A DNA stretch of 64,000 bases from positions 28,134,315 through 28,198,314 of the forward strand of contig OZ038454.1 of NCBI GenBank assembly GCA_964036195.1, written 5' to 3'. Below the pieces are notes generated by a model, which saw nothing but the letters and a program-made list of their open reading frames with translations, had not been told where the DNA came from and did no database searches. Source of the stretch: Sphaerolaimus hirsutus (Eukaryota > Nematoda > Chromadorea > Monhysterida > Sphaerolaimidae). The position numbers and the translations under genes are program-made. Positions 60,927-64,000 of this stretch are shown in pieces (position 1 is the stretch's first letter; every line of letters begins with the position of its first letter).

Positions 60927-61273
60927 TAGGGTTCAAACGGGATCCCGATCCCGAAACTTTTCAAATCCCGATCCCGAGATCCCGGGAAAATTGTGGAAAT
61001 TATCAAAAGTGAAAAAACGACGTTTTTGCATGCTAAAATGTGAACGCAACCCCCCAGCGTTCATTTTATGCCATGTTTCTGGCATCCAACAGTGTTTTTA
61101 GACCTTAATGAACAACTGTGGATGCCAAAACATTGACCAAAATCTATCCCAAGACCCCAATCCCGATCCCGAAAAAAATGCCAATCCCGATCCCGTGACT
61201 CCAATCCCGGCCAATCCCGATCCCGAAATCTCAAAAAACCAATCCCGAAAAGTCAATCCCGCTTGAACCCTAG
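60927..61273. repeat. CCGATCC MITE inserted in a family-P MITE
   Basis: TAGGGTTCAAACGGGATCCC to CCCGCTTGAACCCTAG, with CCCGATCC tandem inside. It is flanked by GGTGGCAGTCCCAAG (60911-60925) and GTCCCAAGCC (61273 onward), so it sits at the left end of the family-P MITE that continues to 61410. GTCCCAAG may be its target duplication. Confidence 0.75.
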
Positions 61274-61539
61274 TCCCAAGCCTTGTAAAGTGTCAAATGC
61301 AAAGTAAACTGTCAATTGTCATGCAAAGTTCAGTAATAAAATCTTTTTTGTTTTGATTGACACTACGTTGCATTTGACTCAACTTTACAGGGCTCGGGAC
61401 TGCCCCCAGGTTTGATAAGTGGTAAATACTAGTTGGATTTACAGGATTTGTCAAGCCACTCATGCGTATACTCGGCGGACACCACACTAGTATGGGAACC
61501 CACCCCTGCCCCACAACCCATATGAATAATGAACGGAAA

Positions 61540-61975
61540 ATTGTGGAGTCGTAAATACGTTCGACCACTATGAATTTTTGTTTATTCGAGTACCGCGTAA
61601 ATACGCTCAAGTTTACTCTCGAACAAATACCGGTACGCGCTTACTTTTTGAAAGTACGCGAGTGCAGAAAACGTGAATAAGAATAAAATTTGTGGTTTAT
61701 AAGATGCAAATACTGCTGAAAATGGCAGCGGAAATGATGGAAGTTGTGATGGGTAGCGAAAGTGACGACTCTCACTTTTACATCTTCCTAGCTACAAAAT
61801 CGAAACAAAATCTACTTATACGTTTTACCCTGAATAAAAATATTGTATTCACGTTTACTCACCTTTTACACCTAAAAATTTTTTACTTTACGTTTTCTGT
61901 ACTCAGGGGTGAGTACAGATAAAATACGTTGCGTTTACTTTGGACAAAGATCAGTACTTTCAACAACTGCAAAAT
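61540..61975. repeat. Family-X MITE
   Basis: Contains AGTACCGCGTAAATACG, CTTTTTGAAAGTACGCGAGT and GTACTCAGGGGTGAGTACAG as in 18535-19055. A foldback pair, CATCTAATGGATAAAAACTT and AAGTTTTTATCCATTAGATT, follows at 62018-62090. Confidence 0.6.
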
Positions 61976-62547
61976 TATACAGTCTTTCATCATATTTAGT
62001 AAATTAAATTTCCACCATCTAATGGATAAAAACTTAAATTTCAACTTTATCAAACTCAAATTTCGTAAGTTTTTATCCATTAGATTATGGTGGGATTCTC
62101 CACATACTTGAAATTGCAGAATCTTAACCGACGTAAATTTGATGGGTCCTGTGGCGTCCTAGACTTCCAGATATTCTAGCTTAAAGATGCTGGGTACCAT
62201 TTGTGGTGGGCATAAAATCGCTTAATCCGACATCTTGTTCGGTCACTTGACCTCTATTTATTGGTTGCCAAGAAAGGCGGGGCTTATTGAATTACTTCCC
62301 AGTGCAGTTGACATTCAGTTCCTAATTCACACGAACACTTACGTTACCCCCATGAACGTTTTCAAATAAATGCCAAAAAAACGACAAAAGGCAGATTCAT
62401 GTGCACCCAAATTCGGAGACGGCATACTCAGTATCCAAAAAACAACAAGGAATATGCATCAAAAAAACTCTAGAAACGAGGGAATAGCACTGTGGAAACG
62501 AGTGAGGGGTGAACCTATTTGTGTACGATAAGGCCTGGTTGGTCCCA

Positions 62548-62873
62548 TACACTAGTTGACAAGGACACCGATTGTCAACTGGTTCCCATCCCAATTCAAA
62601 GCTTGCCCTCGTGCAACAGTACGCATTATTGTATTTAAATATACACATGTAAATTTATGTATTTACAACCTTGTAAATATTTACATTACACATGGCCTTA
62701 TAAATAGGTACATTTCACATACTGTAATATTCATTTAAACACTTTAGCTTCACTTGCAACACATTTCAAACACTTTGCATTTGAACGTGGTTCGTCTGGT
62801 CGCGAGCAAGCTTTGAATTGGGATGGGAACCAGTAGACATTTGGTGTCGTTGTCGACTCGTGTGTGCAAGACC
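62548..62873. repeat. Family-S MITE, long copy
   Basis: CCATACACTAGTTGACAAGG at the left and GACTCGTGTGTGCAAGACC at the right. Arms have GTCAACTGGTTCCCATCC and CAAGCTTTGAATTGGGATGG. The same CAAGCTTTGAATTGGG fragment occurs alone next to the S1 exon at 23160-23200. 62100-62540 holds nothing I recognise. Confidence 0.75.
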
Positions 62874-63026
62874 ATAGTCTAGTCGAAATGATGGTTGGAA
62901 AATCGAGATGGCGGGTGGCGATGCTACGGCACTTCATAATCTAATTTCAAATTCATGGCGTGAATTTACGGCGTGGAAGAAGCTTTGAAATATTTGAAAG
63001 CTGGGCCTCCGGGATTTCCGCCAATT

Positions 63027-63120
63027 ACCGTATTACCTCGAACTAACCCCCCCTTGAATTAACCCCCCCCCCCCCTCAAAATTGGCTGGGGAAATAATAA
63101 CCCCCCACCTTCGGAATGAT
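63027..63120. repeat. Family-G MITE, left end
   Basis: CCGTATTACCTCGAACTAAC followed by C-runs and AATAATAACCCCCCACC. The right end is not evident. Confidence 0.6.
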
Positions 63121-63249
63121 GTAAATACGTCATGTACATAATAAATACGTCATGTATGCAATGATGTACATGTACATGGTCCGGCTGAAAAGTCCCCGGG
63201 CAGTGCTCGCCATTCGCGCTAGAGGTAAGCTACGGTCATAAAATTTTGA

Positions 63250-64000
63250 CAGGTTAAGGTATCATGTGTTTTGAATTTTTTCTTAAAATTTCACCCCTCT
63301 AGCTCCACCCACTGCGGTACTGTGGGGTTACAATTTCGGTCATTTTGTACTGATGTACAAATGGTGCTCTAGCTCAATGCTGCTTTAAGTTGTGATCATG
63401 AAACTTTGGCTAGTGTAAGCCACCAGTGTTGATAATGTGCTGATAATATTCAACACTTTCATCAACATTGCTATTAAGGTAAAATTAATATGCAGATCAG
63501 GGTGATGTGCAAGAAATGTGGGAACTGTGATGGATGTTTTTGGTGATCATCTGAGATCATGTTGTAATGCAATGATTTGAATGTTGTTTTGAAATGTGCA
63601 GTAAGTGAGTCATGTGTTTAAAATTACCCTATGTTTCATTACTAATCTGTAGTGGACACATTACCTGTGTTCAACAGCAGTGTGCATGCAAAATGCATCT
63701 GGTATTAACCACTTTTTGAGAAGGAGAGGCAGAATGATGAATTTGGTAATGAGAGTAGCGACAGTAATGACAATATGAACTAGGCTTACGATACCATAGA
63801 TAATGTTGGTTAGTGCTGGCACATTGCCAACACTGGTGGCTTACACTAGCCAAAGTTTCATTGTCACAACTTAAAGCAGCATTGAGCTAGAGCACCATTT
63901 GTACATCAGTACAAAATGACCGAAGTTGTAACCCCCACAGTTCCGCAGTGGGTGGAGCTAGAGGGGTGAAATTTTGGGTGACAACTCAAAACACCTAATA
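63250..64000. repeat. Inverted-repeat element running off the window
   Basis: The arm at about 63290-63440 (TTTCACCCCTCTAGCTCCAC, TGTACAAATGGTGCTCTAGC, GCTAGTGTAAGCCACCAGTG) is inverted at about 63828-63980. About 380 bp of loop between has its own short GTTG...CACAT repeats. The right arm continues past 64000. No ORF. Confidence 0.75.

Overview
This is eukaryotic nuclear DNA, most likely from an arthropod or another protostome invertebrate. Host genes have many small exons with GT/AG junctions. One gene is an ionotropic-receptor-like (IR) glutamate receptor relative, a family known from protostomes. Histone H3.3 and a TIA-1-type RNA-binding protein are unmistakable. Non-coding DNA is crowded with short inverted-repeat transposons (MITEs), and several hAT-like copies keep target-site duplications (TSDs) that can be read by eye. 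A 200-base run of N marks an assembly gap.

Layout: (1) 238-12566, + strand: the last 13 exons of an unrecognised RS-domain nuclear protein (932 codons; every junction keeps phase). (2) 14029-23150, - strand: an IR-like gene of at least nine small exons spread through MITE-filled introns, one intron being itself a MITE. (3) 23264-42841: a nest. A GCGCC-rich hAT-like MITE abuts a second hAT-like MITE at the same 8-bp target, and the second is split by a 17.9-kb LTR retrotransposon (24674-42620, - strand). (4) 42850-49185: MITEs and a decayed IR-like fragment near 46.4 kb. (5) 49186-55330, - strand: a TIA-1/TIAR gene whose middle exons are missing around the gap. (6) 56852-59325, + strand: histone H3.3 in three exons at the same intron positions as vertebrate H3.3. 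(7) 59326-64000: repeats only, ending in a large inverted repeat that leaves the window.

The most notable object is the LTR element. Near-identical 2649-bp LTRs (about eight differences seen by eye), a 4-bp ATAT TSD and a primer-binding site mark it as recent. It encodes Ty3/Gypsy gag, protease, reverse transcriptase, RNase H and a GPY-type integrase. Downstream it carries a 1217-codon ORF with a UPF1-like superfamily-1 helicase core, then an overlapping acidic, Ser- and Gln-rich ORF. The gag-pol ORF also has two hydrophobic segments between nucleocapsid and protease, and each LTR holds a 68-codon membrane-protein ORF. A short pyrimidine motif lies in the LTR and just before both the gag and helicase ATGs, suggesting separate transcripts. 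Pol has two frame breaks, so this copy may be inactive or carry sequencing errors.
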